From contig NZ_NVOY01000029.1 in NCBI RefSeq assembly GCF_002551005.1, forward strand, positions 86,264 to 150,263: 64,000 bases of DNA, given 5' to 3'. Origin of the DNA: Bacillus pseudomycoides (GTDB taxonomy: Bacteria > Bacillota > Bacilli > Bacillales > Bacillaceae_G). The translations under genes and the position numbers were made by a program. Shown here piece after piece: positions 46,230 to 55,776 of the stretch (its first letter is position 1; every line of letters begins with the position of its first letter). The notes below the pieces were generated by a model. It was not told the DNA's origin. It made no database searches and was given only the letters and a program-made list of their open reading frames with translations.

Positions 46230-47316
46230 TCTTTCCCTTCCTCCATCTTACGATCATGAGGAGAAGAATTGGCAATACACCGAATAAAAACAAAGCAGTA
46301 TTCCCGATCATATCTCCAAGTTTAAATAAATCGTTAGTATTCTTTGGGATTAAAGCAATAACGTAAACAACTGGTAGTAATCCATACATAAACGAATGAA
46401 TATTCTTTTTAAAAAGTTGAGCCAATCCCAAAGCAGCTGCATAGTAACAGATTGTATAAGTTGAAAAAATTTGCATAATCCATATTACAAGTAATAAAGA
46501 TTCAAACCTTTCAAATATTAAACCAGGGATTTCAAAACTTCTCATGAGATCAAACGTTGGCCATGTTCTCGTTATTACTCCATCAATAGAAAACGCTCCA
46601 ATTACCATCACAACGGTAATAACATAAAAAATTAAAGGAATAGCAGTTCCAACTAGCACAACTTTTACACCTTTATTCGGCTTCTCCATAAATACCAAAA
46701 GAAGCAGCATGATTTCAGCACCAGAATAAGCAAGAGTTGTTGTTTTAATCCCTTTTAATACTGGCATAAAACCTAACCCTAATACGGGACGGAGATTATC
46801 TATCTCAAATATCCCAATACTCATAAAAGCAGTCAGCAAGAAAATAAAAATTGTGATTGGGAATATAATTCCAAACATACGAGCCATTGGATTGATGCCG
46901 CCTATCATCAAATAGAGACTTACCCACATAAATGTCATGATAATAGCCCAGTCAGGTGTTCCTTCCAGTAAAAAGAAACTTGTTACTTCCTTCAGTATTC
47001 TCACTTCAAATGAAGAAAGAGTAAAAAAATAAACAATAATAATTAGACTAAGTAATCCACCTATCCATTTTCCTACAATGTCTTGGCTGTATTGATAAAT
47101 TGTTTTTTCGGGAAACTGTTGGCTTAATTTGACCATGATCACCCCGGTAACCATCGCAATCAACCCGCCTAAAATAACAGTTATCCAAACATCTGGTGTT
47201 TTCACTTTCTCTACAGCTGTTCTAGGCAAGGTGAGAATACCTGCTGCAAGTATATAATTGACCAAAATGACAGCTGCTTGTGAAGTCTCAATTCGATCTT
47301 TAGGATTGGTAATCAT
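46213..47316 (-). CDS. Spore germination receptor B subunit (GerB permease)
   Basis: 367 residues with ten hydrophobic segments. Of the amino acid permease-like GerB family: AAVILVNYILAAGILTLPRT at the start and TTLAYSGAEIMLLLLVFMEK in the middle. It forms the germinant-binding and transport part of the Ger receptor. AAAGGAAGTG precedes the ATG. It is 27 bases after the A subunit gene. Confidence 0.93.
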   Translation of the reverse strand: MITNPKDRIETSQAAVILVNYILAAGILTLPRTAVEKVKTPDVWITVILGGLIAMVTGVIMVKLSQQFPEKTIYQYSQDIVGKWIGGLLSLIIIVYFFTLSSFEVRILKEVTSFFLLEGTPDWAIIMTFMWVSLYLMIGGINPMARMFGIIFPITIFIFLLTAFMSIGIFEIDNLRPVLGLGFMPVLKGIKTTTLAYSGAEIMLLLLVFMEKPNKGVKVVLVGTAIPLIFYVITVVMVIGAFSIDGVITRTWPTFDLMRSFEIPGLIFERFESLLLVIWIMQIFSTYTICYYAAALGLAQLFKKNIHSFMYGLLPVVYVIALIPKNTNDLFKLGDMIGNTALFLFGVLPILLLMIVRWRKGKNETKS

Positions 47317-47343
47317 CGCTGTTCACTTCCTTTTCAAAGTAAG

Positions 47344-48918
47344 CTATCCTTTTCGTATTGGATCTTTCGTATTTAGCATCTTTGGACGACGTTTCATCAT
47401 CTGAAATGGAACGCGAACGATAAAGTCTTTCCAATCACTTGATCGATAAGGAACAGCTGGGCTGACATAGGGTACGCCAAAGCTCTTCAACTTCACTATA
47501 TGACTGCATAAAAAGAGAAAAAACAAAATGAGTCCGTACAATCCAAACAATGCAGCGCAAAACATGCCTATAAAGCGAAGAATGCGAAGCGGAATCGCTG
47601 TACTATAATGCGAGAGAGCAAATGAAGAAATGGCCGTTGCGGCTACTACAATAACCATTATAGGACTAACAATCCCAGCTTCTACCGCAGCCTGTCCAAT
47701 AATTAATCCGCCAACGATCCCCATTGCTGAGCCAATTGGTTTTGGCAAACGCAGTCCGGCTTCTCGTAAAATTTCAATAGCTATTTCCATAAGCAATGCT
47801 TCTATAATTGCGGGAAAAGGAACACCTATCCGTCCCCCTATAATAGAAATAGCTAACTTAGTCGGAATCAATCCCGGATGAAACGAGATAAAAGAAATAT
47901 ACAAAGCAGGTGTAAAAAGAGCAATAATAGCTGCTCCAAAACGTAGCAAGCGGATAAGCGTGCCAGGAATCCAACGTTCATAATAATCTTCGGGCGATTG
48001 CATCATCATACTAAATGTAACTGGAGCGATTAATGCAAAAGGTGTTCCATCTAATAAGATTGCAACCCGCCCTTCCATCAATGCAGCAATGACCCGATCT
48101 GGACGTTCCGTACTCTGTACTTGCGCAAAAAGACTAAGGTAATTATCTTCGATGAGCTGCTCTACATATCCTGATTCCGGTACATTATCAATATCAATTT
48201 TCTGAATTCTTCTCTTCACTTCTTCTACTAATTGCGAATCAGCAATCTCTTTCATATAAGCGACGACAAGTTCTTTTTTTGCCCGTTTTCCTACTTGGAA
48301 TTTCACTAATGATAAGCCTGTATTTTCACCATGACGTCGTAGAAGAGCAGTATTATCGCTTAAAATTTCTGTGAAACCTATCCGCGGACCTCTGACTGAT
48401 ACTTCTGATATAGGTTCTTCTACGTTCCGGGTTCTCCCTTTCGTTGTACTGAGAATCAACACATCTGATGAGCCGTCAATCAAAAGCGCGGTTGAACCTG
48501 TCAATACCTTTGCCATTAAACCTTTAATATCATGAACTTCTTTTACTTCACTAATGGAAAGGACTTGCTCTTTAATAAACTCTTTTGAAACCGTCCCTTT
48601 CTTATAAGATGAGTCATGTTTATATTCTTCATAAAAATCAATCATTAATGATTTCATAATATGTGTGTCGATAAGCTCTTTATCTGACAATCCCTCCACG
48701 AAAATAATTGCCGCTTGAATACCTGTACGCCCGATGTTAAACTCCCGAAAGTGTACATCTGAGTTTTCACTAATTTCTTTCTTTACAAGTTCCAGATCCA
48801 CCGTAAAGTCGCCTGTGAAATTTTCAGATGTGGTTTGAACGGACATAATCCCTTGCTTATTTTCATTTATATTCGCTGTCTTTTTCATTTGTTGATTTTT
48901 TGACTCCTGCTCTCTCAT
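47344..48918 (-). CDS. Spore germination receptor A subunit (GerA)
   Basis: 524 residues from the ATG at 48918; the open frame begins at a GTG nine bases earlier. Hydrophilic N-terminal domain (about 1-290, [33 protein letters not shown]), then four to six membrane segments from about 295 ([20 protein letters not shown]). [20 protein letters not shown] and [18 protein letters not shown] are diagnostic of GerA. Gene order is A-B-C. I cannot say which named B. cereus operon (gerR, gerS, gerL, gerG and so on) this is. Confidence 0.93.
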   Translation of the reverse strand: MREQESKNQQMKKTANINENKQGIMSVQTTSENFTGDFTVDLELVKKEISENSDVHFREFNIGRTGIQAAIIFVEGLSDKELIDTHIMKSLMIDFYEEYKHDSSYKKGTVSKEFIKEQVLSISEVKEVHDIKGLMAKVLTGSTALLIDGSSDVLILSTTKGRTRNVEEPISEVSVRGPRIGFTEILSDNTALLRRHGENTGLSLVKFQVGKRAKKELVVAYMKEIADSQLVEEVKRRIQKIDIDNVPESGYVEQLIEDNYLSLFAQVQSTERPDRVIAALMEGRVAILLDGTPFALIAPVTFSMMMQSPEDYYERWIPGTLIRLLRFGAAIIALFTPALYISFISFHPGLIPTKLAISIIGGRIGVPFPAIIEALLMEIAIEILREAGLRLPKPIGSAMGIVGGLIIGQAAVEAGIVSPIMVIVVAATAISSFALSHYSTAIPLRILRFIGMFCAALFGLYGLILFFLFLCSHIVKLKSFGVPYVSPAVPYRSSDWKDFIVRVPFQMMKRRPKMLNTKDPIRKG

Positions 48919-49094
48919 TCTTATCACTCTTTCTCTTAAAAAAAGCTTATTATATCCGCCTAATACAAAACTTCACTAGCAATCACCGGCTTTGGCATCA
49001 CATTACAGTAAATGTTTATCAGACTGAGAGGTTGTTGATTAAGCTAGCCTATTATGGTTGACTTCAAAATGAATACATTAAATCATTCATTCCG

Positions 49095-49220
49095 TTACTT
49101 TTCCTCTAATGTATGGATCCAACTAAAAATTTTTGAAATCACATACGGGATGAACAACACAATAAAACCTTGCCCAAAAACTTTCCATTCTGGTAGATAG
49201 GCAACAATTGTTTTCCACAT
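49095..49220 (-). CDS. 41-residue membrane miniprotein beside the ger operon
   Basis: Short ORF: ATG at 49220-49218, TAA at 49097-49095. It reads MWKTIVAYLPEWKVFGQG, then FIVLFIPYVISKIFSWIH and TLEEK. GGATGG lies six bases before the ATG. One hydrophobic helix with flanking aromatic residues. It is transcribed in the same direction as gerA, 176 bases upstream of it. Some Ger operons carry a small D subunit with one or two helices; this could be one, but the similarity is only in size and context. Confidence 0.5.
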   Translation of the reverse strand: MWKTIVAYLPEWKVFGQGFIVLFIPYVISKIFSWIHTLEEK

Positions 49221-49331
49221 TTTAACCATCCTATATCATCGGAATTTCATACATAATTATTATGTGTGATGTACGGAAATTTAATCCAACGAAATACAAT
49301 GTAACTGCTCTGCTACCATATAAAAATGTAT

Positions 49332-49373
49332 AAAAACAGAGGTCACGCTATGAAGCGTGACCTCTGTTTTTTT
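49332..49373 (-). terminator. Terminator of the second helD
   Basis: AAAACAGAGGTCACGC and GCGTGACCTCTGTTTT form a perfect 16-base stem with a six-base loop; T-run on both strands. Confidence 0.93.
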
Positions 49374-51720
49374 ATTTATCTTGCGTATAAGTATTTACCT
49401 CTACTGTTGATAAAAACGGACTTAATTCATTTTTATAATAAATATATAATTCGTGCATAGCACGTGTGCAAGCTGTGTAGAAAAGCTTACGTTCGCTTTC
49501 TTTTCTATATCGTTGGTTTGAAGCATTATAAATAATTACAGCGTCAAACTCTACACCTTTCGCTAAATACGAAGGTATAATTAGTACTCCCGAATCAAAC
49601 GAAGCGGTTTCTTTTTGAATGAGGTGAATTTGTACATGTTGCTGCAGTATGTCATATGCCGATTTGCTTTCTTGAGCGGTTTTACAAATAATCGCTATCG
49701 TTTTATGATTATTTTTTTGCAAATATTTAATCCGATTTACAATTTTTTGATGTAATTCCTCATCTGTTTCTACTGCTGCTATAACAGGTTTTCTCCCCTC
49801 GCGCTCAAAAGGTTCAATACAGCTTCCTCCTGAAATCAGTTGCCTTGTGAATTCAATAATTTGTTTCGTTGAACGATAACTACGTGTAAGTTCAATTCTC
49901 TTACTTTTTCCCTCTCCATACAAGGCATATAATTGCGAAAATTCATTTTCGGCCGCATGTACATGTATCGTTTGATTAAAATCACCAAGTACCGTCATTT
50001 TACTATGTGGAAATAATCGCTTCAAAAAGGTGAATTGAAAAACAGAATAATCTTGTGCTTCATCAATAAATATATGCCTTGCAGATGTATTTCGTTGTAA
50101 GTCTTCCAGCTGATCTTTTAAATATAAATAAGGCGTCGCATCCTCATAAGTCATATAAAAACCCCGTATACGACTAACTGTTTCTTCACATATTTCTTTC
50201 CAGCATGACGGTAAGTTGTTATGATTTGTAAATTGTTTTACAAATAACGGGTCAGTAAATAATTGTAAATAAATAGCGATCATATTAATAAATTGAAACT
50301 GTTTCACACGTTTACGAAGCGGTTTAAAATGTTTTTTCACAACCATTGCGGCTAACATTTGTTGTTCGCGTTCAAAATCATCAAATGTATTCGTGTCATT
50401 TTGTCTTTCTTGTTGCAGTTTTTTATGGATTTTTGCATACGTTTCTTTATCGAATAGCTGTATTTCCTCTTCAACCCAAAGTTCTTTTCGCTCTAACTGC
50501 TCTCTTTTCTTTAATTCTTTCAGTAACCACTCAGAAATTAATTTCATTCGATTCGGAATCCGCATAGATTCAGGAAAAGAATAAAATTTCTTTAGAATTT
50601 CCTCTTTCGATATTAAAACATTCCTGCGAAATTTCACGTCTTTAAAAATCATTCCAGCTTGTTTCAAATATGCCACATAACTGTCTACAACTTTAACAAA
50701 ATGTGCACTTGCTTTATATTGAATGCCTTGCATACGTATTAAATATTCTGTGTCTTCTTTCTCTGAAAGTACATATTCCATTTGCGTAAACGGATCTTCT
50801 ACATGAAACGTTTTTTCTATATGCTCCTCTATATACTCTTGAAATGTGGTTTGACTCATATTCTCTTCTCCTAATTCAGGAAGAACAGTCGAAATATAAC
50901 TATTAAACATTGGATTAGGAGAAAATAGAATGATTTGACCTGCATGTAATGTATCTCGATATCGATATAGTAAATAAGCCACACGCTGCAATGCAGCCGA
51001 TGTTTTTCCACTCCCTGCTGCTCCTTGTACAATGAGGAGACGACTCGTTTCATTACGAATAATTAAATTTTGTTCTTTTTGAATCGTAGAAACAATACTT
51101 TTCATTTGTGTATTCGCATTCTTTCCTAACACTTCCTGCAATAATGCATCACCAATTGTTACTCCAGAATCAAACATGCTGTCCATATGACCGTTACGAA
51201 TGATAAATTGTCTCTTTAAAGTTATTTCTCCTGTAATCATTTCATTTTGCGCCTTATACACGGCCGATCCCAACGAATAATCATAATACAAACTGGATAT
51301 TGGTGCTCTCCAATCATAAACAAGAAATTGTTCTGTACTCTCATCAAAAAACGAATGAATGCCAAGATAAATTTGATCCGAACCTCTTTCACCATCTTCT
51401 AAAAAATCAATTCTCCCAAAATACGGGGATTTCTCCAGTCGTTTTAACATTGTAAGCTGCTTATCTGCATGATAGTGACTGCGTTCTCTTTCAGCTAACA
51501 ACTCTACTTGTTGCTTTATACTTGCAGCTGTTTCAACGGCCTCTTCAGCATTATCGAAGTTAGCTGTTACATCGTTCCAAAAGTTTTTTCGAATTTGAAC
51601 TACTTCTTTCTTTCCGCTACTTACATATTGTTGAAGATTATCTATGTGCACTTTAATTTTCTGTACAGCTTCCTCTATTCGTTTTTGTTCCCTCTTCCAC
51701 TCTTGTTCATACTGCTCCAT
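49372..51720 (-). CDS. RNA polymerase recycling motor HelD (second copy)
   Basis: 782 residues from the ATG at 51720, behind AAGGAGTG; the open frame starts 48 bases earlier. Coiled-coil arm at 1-80, PYFGRIDFLEDGERGSDQIY and LVYDWRAPISSLYYDY shared with HelD, Walker A VQGAAGSGKTSAALQRVAYL, Walker B IFIDEAQDYSVFQFTF, RSYRSTKQII and LAKGVEFDAVIIYNAS. It is 80 residues longer than the copy at 10697, mainly in the N-terminal arm and middle insertion, so the two probably belong to different HelD classes. Confidence 0.88.
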   Translation of the reverse strand: MEQYEQEWKREQKRIEEAVQKIKVHIDNLQQYVSSGKKEVVQIRKNFWNDVTANFDNAEEAVETAASIKQQVELLAERERSHYHADKQLTMLKRLEKSPYFGRIDFLEDGERGSDQIYLGIHSFFDESTEQFLVYDWRAPISSLYYDYSLGSAVYKAQNEMITGEITLKRQFIIRNGHMDSMFDSGVTIGDALLQEVLGKNANTQMKSIVSTIQKEQNLIIRNETSRLLIVQGAAGSGKTSAALQRVAYLLYRYRDTLHAGQIILFSPNPMFNSYISTVLPELGEENMSQTTFQEYIEEHIEKTFHVEDPFTQMEYVLSEKEDTEYLIRMQGIQYKASAHFVKVVDSYVAYLKQAGMIFKDVKFRRNVLISKEEILKKFYSFPESMRIPNRMKLISEWLLKELKKREQLERKELWVEEEIQLFDKETYAKIHKKLQQERQNDTNTFDDFEREQQMLAAMVVKKHFKPLRKRVKQFQFINMIAIYLQLFTDPLFVKQFTNHNNLPSCWKEICEETVSRIRGFYMTYEDATPYLYLKDQLEDLQRNTSARHIFIDEAQDYSVFQFTFLKRLFPHSKMTVLGDFNQTIHVHAAENEFSQLYALYGEGKSKRIELTRSYRSTKQIIEFTRQLISGGSCIEPFEREGRKPVIAAVETDEELHQKIVNRIKYLQKNNHKTIAIICKTAQESKSAYDILQQHVQIHLIQKETASFDSGVLIIPSYLAKGVEFDAVIIYNASNQRYRKESERKLFYTACTRAMHELYIYYKNELSPFLSTVEVNTYTQDK

Positions 51721-51925
51721 ATTGTCACTCCTTATCGACAAAAAAATTTTTGACCAAAAGTTTGACAAACACAGGTGTTATTTGATAAAATTAAATTGGG
51801 TAATTATTGAATTAAAGAAAATATTTTCTAATGGTCATTTTTTTATTTTAACATATACATCTTTCTTAGTTCAATGAAAATCAATACAATTATCAAACAA
51901 TTTCACTCTATATGAGAGATCAAAT

Positions 51926-51961
51926 AAAAAATCGATTCCCTATTTAGGAATCGATTTTTTT
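51926..51961. terminator. Terminator of the GDYXXLXY-type gene
   Basis: AAAAAATCGATTCC and GGAATCGATTTTTT form a perfect 14-base stem with a seven-base loop; works in both directions. Confidence 0.9.
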
Positions 51962-51992
51962 GATGTATTCAATCACTTCTTATCCTTTTATC

Positions 51993-54077
51993 TTATTGAA
52001 TTCCGATTACTCTACTATTTCCGTTCTTCGCAATTTGGATTTTTGCATACTTCCCTTCCCCTTTCACAAGGGTAACAGGAACTCCACGTGTACTTCCAAC
52101 CGTAACATATCCATAATTCATATATCCCTTAATCCAAATTCCTTTTTCTTTCGGGTAGTCACCGATCTTTATTTGATCTAGACGATAATTCTTTTCTTGT
52201 TCTTTTTTCAATTTTATATACACTGGTGTTTTTGATTCTTTTTTTGTTTCACGATTCAACATCATTTCATTTGCTTCCACTTCTATTTTGAAAGAAAACC
52301 ATACTTTTTTCATATCCCCTAATTCTGTAACTGGATTTTCCAACTCTAGTAATACAATATTACTGTTATAATAGTTCATTTCTTGTTGTGTAACAGTACC
52401 TAGTAATATAAAACCAGAAAGTATACCTACTAACCATATATGTTTTTTCTTATATGTTCCGTTATATTTTATTATGTTCTCTTGTTTATGCTGCTTATTT
52501 GTTAATAGCAATACAATCCCTGCTAAAAACAACATCCCGCTCAATCCGTAGTTTCCAATGTAATTTGTCTCATACATAATAAAATTCGTAAATAAATAGA
52601 TTACAATGCCAATCCGCTTCATTACAATATCTCTTACATACAACATGCCTAGTACAAGAAGTAATATATATCCACCATGTGCACTAACAATAAACCAATA
52701 ATCAGCTCCTTCGTATTTCCCTAACAAATAGAAAAATGCATATACCATTCCAAACCCAATACTATGTCTGAATAAAAATTTATTTTTCCGTACAATCGCA
52801 AAAATGAAAAATCCGATATGAATGAATACGAGATAACTCATACTTGTTGTATATTCCACATCTCTCATACATTCACTTACTATAATTCCTTCCAATAGCC
52901 ACCATAAACTATATTGTTCCGCCTTATGCTTTGCGAATAGCCAATACCCAAATATACAAATAGCATACAACAATCCCCATATATAATGGTGACTTGTTAC
53001 AAGTGTTGTAATTCCTGACATGATAGCGAAAACAAATAAAAATATCCGCAAAAATTTTGCTGTTATTTTTTTATATCCCAAAATTCCAAGCACACTTAGC
53101 GTAGCACTTACAATCATGATTATGCTGCTTTCTCTTACTGTTTCCCATAAAATGAAGTAGAGACTCGCAAGAAATAGAATACTACCTATTGAACTTACGA
53201 AAACATATAGCACATACTCTCCTATTTTCCGATGGTTTATGTTCGTTTGATTCTTTTTTTCTTGCCAAGTGAGATATTGCTGTGAAATAACAACAAACAA
53301 GCCGACAAGTCCCATCAATATATAAGAGATATTCATAGTTAAATTTACAAATAAATTTGTAATGTCTATCAATGCATACAACGACCAACCCGTTAAAATT
53401 GCACCAGTTGTTATTTTATACAAATTTCTTTCTTTTATTTTTTTGAATACCGTAATGTATACAACTGTCATGAAAATCGCACACACTACTTTTATCAAAT
53501 AATTTGGTTCTCCTCCATCGTATAATCGTTCAAGGTACACTGTCCACAATCCTAATAAACTAGTTGTATAAAATATAAAACGTCCTGTCATTTCTCTTCC
53601 GAATCGGTACCATATAACTGAAGCAACAGTTATCATAGTAGATTGCCACTTGTCCGTGAAAGCAAACCATGTTATTTCATCGATATTTGATAAAAAGAAA
53701 AACAATGCTCCGCCGCTAAGCACATACCACTCTGCTTTTTTATCAGATATATAAAAATATAACACCGGGAGTAACCAACTAATTGAAAGCCATAACTCTT
53801 CATTTTCTATACCGTAAATGTTTCGAAACATCCAACATGACCACGCATAAGCCAGATAGATCGTTACATACATCCCTCTTATAAACAACACATTTGCAAA
53901 CATTACATTCCTTATTACAAAATACCCCCCAAGCGCAAGAAGAGGTACCCCTAGTACGGCTAAACTTTGATAAACCGTCGCCCATGAGTAACGCATCGTC
54001 ATCATTAAAACGATATAAGCACCAAGTAAAGACCATACTCCAAGTATTCTAACAATATCATCTTTCCAATCTTTCAT
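51993..54077 (-). CDS. Polytopic membrane protein with GDYXXLXY-type C-terminal domain
   Basis: 694 residues. About 16-18 hydrophobic segments fill residues 1-545, in the style of DUF2157/DUF4401 proteins. The C-terminal 150 residues are soluble and contain IKIGDYPKEKGIWIKGYMNY, close to the GDYXXLXY motif, between strand-rich segments. In Gram-negatives DUF2157, DUF4401 and GDYXXLXY proteins are separate neighbouring genes; here they appear fused. GAAGGAGGGATGG precedes the ATG. Function unknown. Confidence 0.75.
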   Translation of the reverse strand: MKDWKDDIVRILGVWSLLGAYIVLMMTMRYSWATVYQSLAVLGVPLLALGGYFVIRNVMFANVLFIRGMYVTIYLAYAWSCWMFRNIYGIENEELWLSISWLLPVLYFYISDKKAEWYVLSGGALFFFLSNIDEITWFAFTDKWQSTMITVASVIWYRFGREMTGRFIFYTTSLLGLWTVYLERLYDGGEPNYLIKVVCAIFMTVVYITVFKKIKERNLYKITTGAILTGWSLYALIDITNLFVNLTMNISYILMGLVGLFVVISQQYLTWQEKKNQTNINHRKIGEYVLYVFVSSIGSILFLASLYFILWETVRESSIIMIVSATLSVLGILGYKKITAKFLRIFLFVFAIMSGITTLVTSHHYIWGLLYAICIFGYWLFAKHKAEQYSLWWLLEGIIVSECMRDVEYTTSMSYLVFIHIGFFIFAIVRKNKFLFRHSIGFGMVYAFFYLLGKYEGADYWFIVSAHGGYILLLVLGMLYVRDIVMKRIGIVIYLFTNFIMYETNYIGNYGLSGMLFLAGIVLLLTNKQHKQENIIKYNGTYKKKHIWLVGILSGFILLGTVTQQEMNYYNSNIVLLELENPVTELGDMKKVWFSFKIEVEANEMMLNRETKKESKTPVYIKLKKEQEKNYRLDQIKIGDYPKEKGIWIKGYMNYGYVTVGSTRGVPVTLVKGEGKYAKIQIAKNGNSRVIGIQ

Positions 54078-54174
54078 CCCCCATCCCTCCTTCTATAAGT
54101 GTATTCTTTTTATACATATTTTTCACTTGAAATTTGTATATTTTCCCATTTGTAATTTTAGTTACGAAATCTAT

Positions 54175-54218
54175 GAAAAAAAGCTCAATGTTTCTCTTTT
54201 TTCATAGAAACATCGAGC
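54175..54218 (-). terminator. Terminator hairpin
   Basis: GCTCAATGTTTCT (54183-54195) pairs with AGAAACATCGAGC (54206-54218), one mismatch; T-run on the minus strand. It would end transcripts from the remnant gene at 54424-54831. Confidence 0.75.
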
Positions 54219-54289
54219 ATCTTACACACTCTATACTATATAAATTCATTTTTATATCTCGACATATACATCGCTGCTTTGAGAAATAC

Positions 54290-54345
54290 AACAGGACCGC
54301 TCCTATGCACGGCTAGATGCTCTCGTCCTCTCAAAAAAGAAAGAA
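54290..54345 (-). repeat. Dispersed repeat, copy B (core CCGTGCATAGGAGCGGTC)
   Basis: On the minus strand: CTTCTTTCTTTTTTGAGAGG, ACGAGAGCATCTAG, then the 18-base core (54312-54295) and CTG. Matches copy A at 17403-17475, where spacing and flanks differ slightly. Lies between a gene remnant and a terminator. Confidence 0.65.
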
Positions 54346-54423
54346 GTTTTTATGTTGGTTTTTCAATTTGTATTTATATACGCTGTCAAAGTATAAACAA
54401 CCGTCCTAGCTTTTCTATTCATA

Positions 54424-54831
54424 CTATAATAATTCCTTTATAGCTTTTATCACGACCTCTGGATTCTCTAATTGAATCGAATGACCATTCTCTGTTTGAA
54501 TATGCTTCGCATAGTTCGTTAGTTGACATAAAAGTTGCTGCTGCTCTTTCCATATAGGATCTGAATTGTTAGAACTTATGACAACTACCGGCAAGTTTTC
54601 ACGTAAATTTTCTGCTCGTTTTACTTGTTTCGCTGATTCTTCACTGTACAACATTTCTTTATAAACCGCTTCATATGCACCAGGAGTATATCCCACGTTT
54701 TTTACATGATTTTGAACTTGCGCCGGAAGACTACCGGTATTTTTAATAGGCGCGGCAAACCAATAGTAGAGGTGATATATCCTAATCTCATCTGCTTTAA
54801 GCTTTTTACGTATTGCTGTTACTTTTACTAA
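54424..54831 (-). pseudogene. C-terminal remnant of an alpha/beta hydrolase
   Basis: Minus-strand frame is open from just after a TAG at 54834-54832 to a TAG at 54426-54424, with no start codon and site that would explain it. It reads VTAIRKKLKADEIRIYHLYY, WFAAPIKNTGSLPAQVQNHV, then ENLPVVVISSNNSDPIW and HIQTENGHSIQLENPEVVIK, which is the C-terminal half of an alpha/beta hydrolase with its catalytic-His region. The nucleophile region (G-x-S-x-G) is missing, so a 5' deletion is likely. A GTG start at 54696 would give 90 residues, but not a working enzyme. Confidence 0.7.
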
Positions 54832-54973
54832 CTAGAGTTTATCCTCCGAAAATAAGCAAATTCATTTTATTCCTTCCCAAACTAATTATTCGTCGTTCAT
54901 TATGAAATCTCTTTTAAAAACTGTATATTTTCACTAAAATTCAAAAAATTTACCCTATTTTTAAATTTCAGGG

Positions 54974-55002
54974 TTTACAAACGGAACCCAACTGTATATA
55001 CT
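54974..55002 (+). promoter_or_regulatory. Sigma-A type promoter for the YrzI locus
   Basis: TTTACA (54974-54979), 17 bases, TATACT (54997-55002), followed by the palindrome CTTACGTAAG. Directs the plus-strand micro-ORFs from 55043. Confidence 0.65.
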
Positions 55003-55042
55003 TACTTACGTAAGAAAAATTTTCCAAAGGAGGTCGAATGAA

Positions 55043-55117
55043 ATGATGAAAGTAACTGTATATGTAGCACCTGTTTCACAATCAAATAAATATTCGACCA
55101 TCCATATGGGGAATTGA
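55043..55117 (+). CDS. 24-residue micro-ORF, YrzI-like N-terminus
   Basis: ATG at 55043, second ATG at 55046, TGA at 55115-55117; AAAGGAGG lies eight to nine bases before it. It reads MMKVTVYVAPVSQSNKYST, then IHMGN. The pattern of hydrophobic residues followed by Q-x-N-K-Y-S resembles the N-terminus of YrzI proteins (FFLTITIQK...), so it may be a truncated paralogue of the ORF at 55281 or a leader peptide. Followed by two terminator-like hairpins. Confidence 0.45.
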   Translation: MMKVTVYVAPVSQSNKYSTIHMGN

Positions 55118-55148
55118 AAATCGTGTTTACTATGATTTAAATTATTCT

Positions 55149-55226
55149 GCCACAGGAGGTCGGATGCCTTTCTGTGGCTTTTTCATGCCTTGCCGCAGGA
55201 GCACTCTGTCTTCCTGTGGCTTTTTT
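55149..55226 (+). terminator. Two tandem hairpins with T-runs
   Basis: Hairpin 1: GCCACAG (55149-55155) and CTGTGGC (55172-55178), TTTTT. Hairpin 2: GCCGCAGGA (55192-55200) and TCCTGTGGC (55212-55220), TTTTTT. The loop of the first holds AGGAGGTCGGATG, a near copy of the site before the micro-ORF at 55043. They stand between the first micro-ORF and the YrzI gene. Confidence 0.8.
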
Positions 55227-55280
55227 GTACGATTTTCATATTCTTACGATTTTATACACTTGAAAGGGGTTAAAAATAAT

Positions 55281-55421
55281 ATGACATTTCATGTATTCTT
55301 TTTAACGATTACGATTCAAAAGACTCGTTTATCTGAAGAAGAACTTGAACATAAACAACGTGTTCAACAAATCGTGGACGAAGTAAAAGATCGTCAAATA
55401 TCGTTTTATAACCATCTGTAA
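55281..55421 (+). CDS. YrzI family small protein
   Basis: 46 residues: MTFHVFFLTITIQKTRLS at the start, then a charged helix EEELEHKQRVQQIVDEVKDR and QISFYNHL. I recognise this as the YrzI family, small proteins often found in several adjacent copies in Bacillus. Function unknown. AAAGGGG is 11 bases before the ATG. A larger frame from 55164 includes the tandem hairpins and is not a plausible protein. Confidence 0.75.
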   Translation: MTFHVFFLTITIQKTRLSEEELEHKQRVQQIVDEVKDRQISFYNHL

Positions 55422-55459
55422 TTTTGAATACCAAATAAAGATGAAAGGAGATATTTAAA

Positions 55460-55516
55460 ATGATTTTATCTAAGCGGAAAATTATGATTTGGATTGTAGA
55501 GGTAGACTCCGCATAA
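55460..55516 (+). CDS. 18-residue micro-ORF with strong ribosome binding site
   Basis: AAAGGAG lies nine bases before the ATG at 55460; TAA at 55514-55516. It reads MILSKRKIMIWIVEVDSA. Possibly a remnant of another YrzI-type gene or a leader. Evidence is the site only. The following 200 bases hold nothing I can name. Confidence 0.3.
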   Translation: MILSKRKIMIWIVEVDSA

Positions 55517-55716
55517 CTAAGTATTTTTTAAGTTTGGATTATGAATAAATGGAGTTATTGAAAATTACCTCTGTCAAGTTTGCAACATGCAGTAATAGAG
55601 TATATAAAATTTAAAAAACATACTGTTTGAATAGTTCGAGAGAAATCATTTTTAAAATTAGAAACATGCTCTCATCAATCGACCTTTTATCGGTTAAAAT
55701 CTGATATGCAAACAAA

Positions 55717-55753
55717 AACAAGGTTGCTATAAATAATTATAAGCAACCTTGTT
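55717..55753. terminator. Terminator of the SulP gene
   Basis: AACAAGGTTGCT and AGCAACCTTGTT perfect arms, 13-base loop; T-run on the minus strand. Confidence 0.85.
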
Positions 55754-55776
55754 CACAATTTTTATTCATTACTTTT

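Noticed and set aside
48919-49094. Sigma-G promoter for the ger operon
   Set aside because: Operon type predicts one, but the candidate TGAAGT and ATATAATA elements have poor spacing and match, so I do not call it.
55164-55280. Upstream extension of the YrzI frame
   Set aside because: It spans two terminator hairpins and is Cys/Phe-rich nonsense; the ATG at 55281 has its own site and gives the usual YrzI length.
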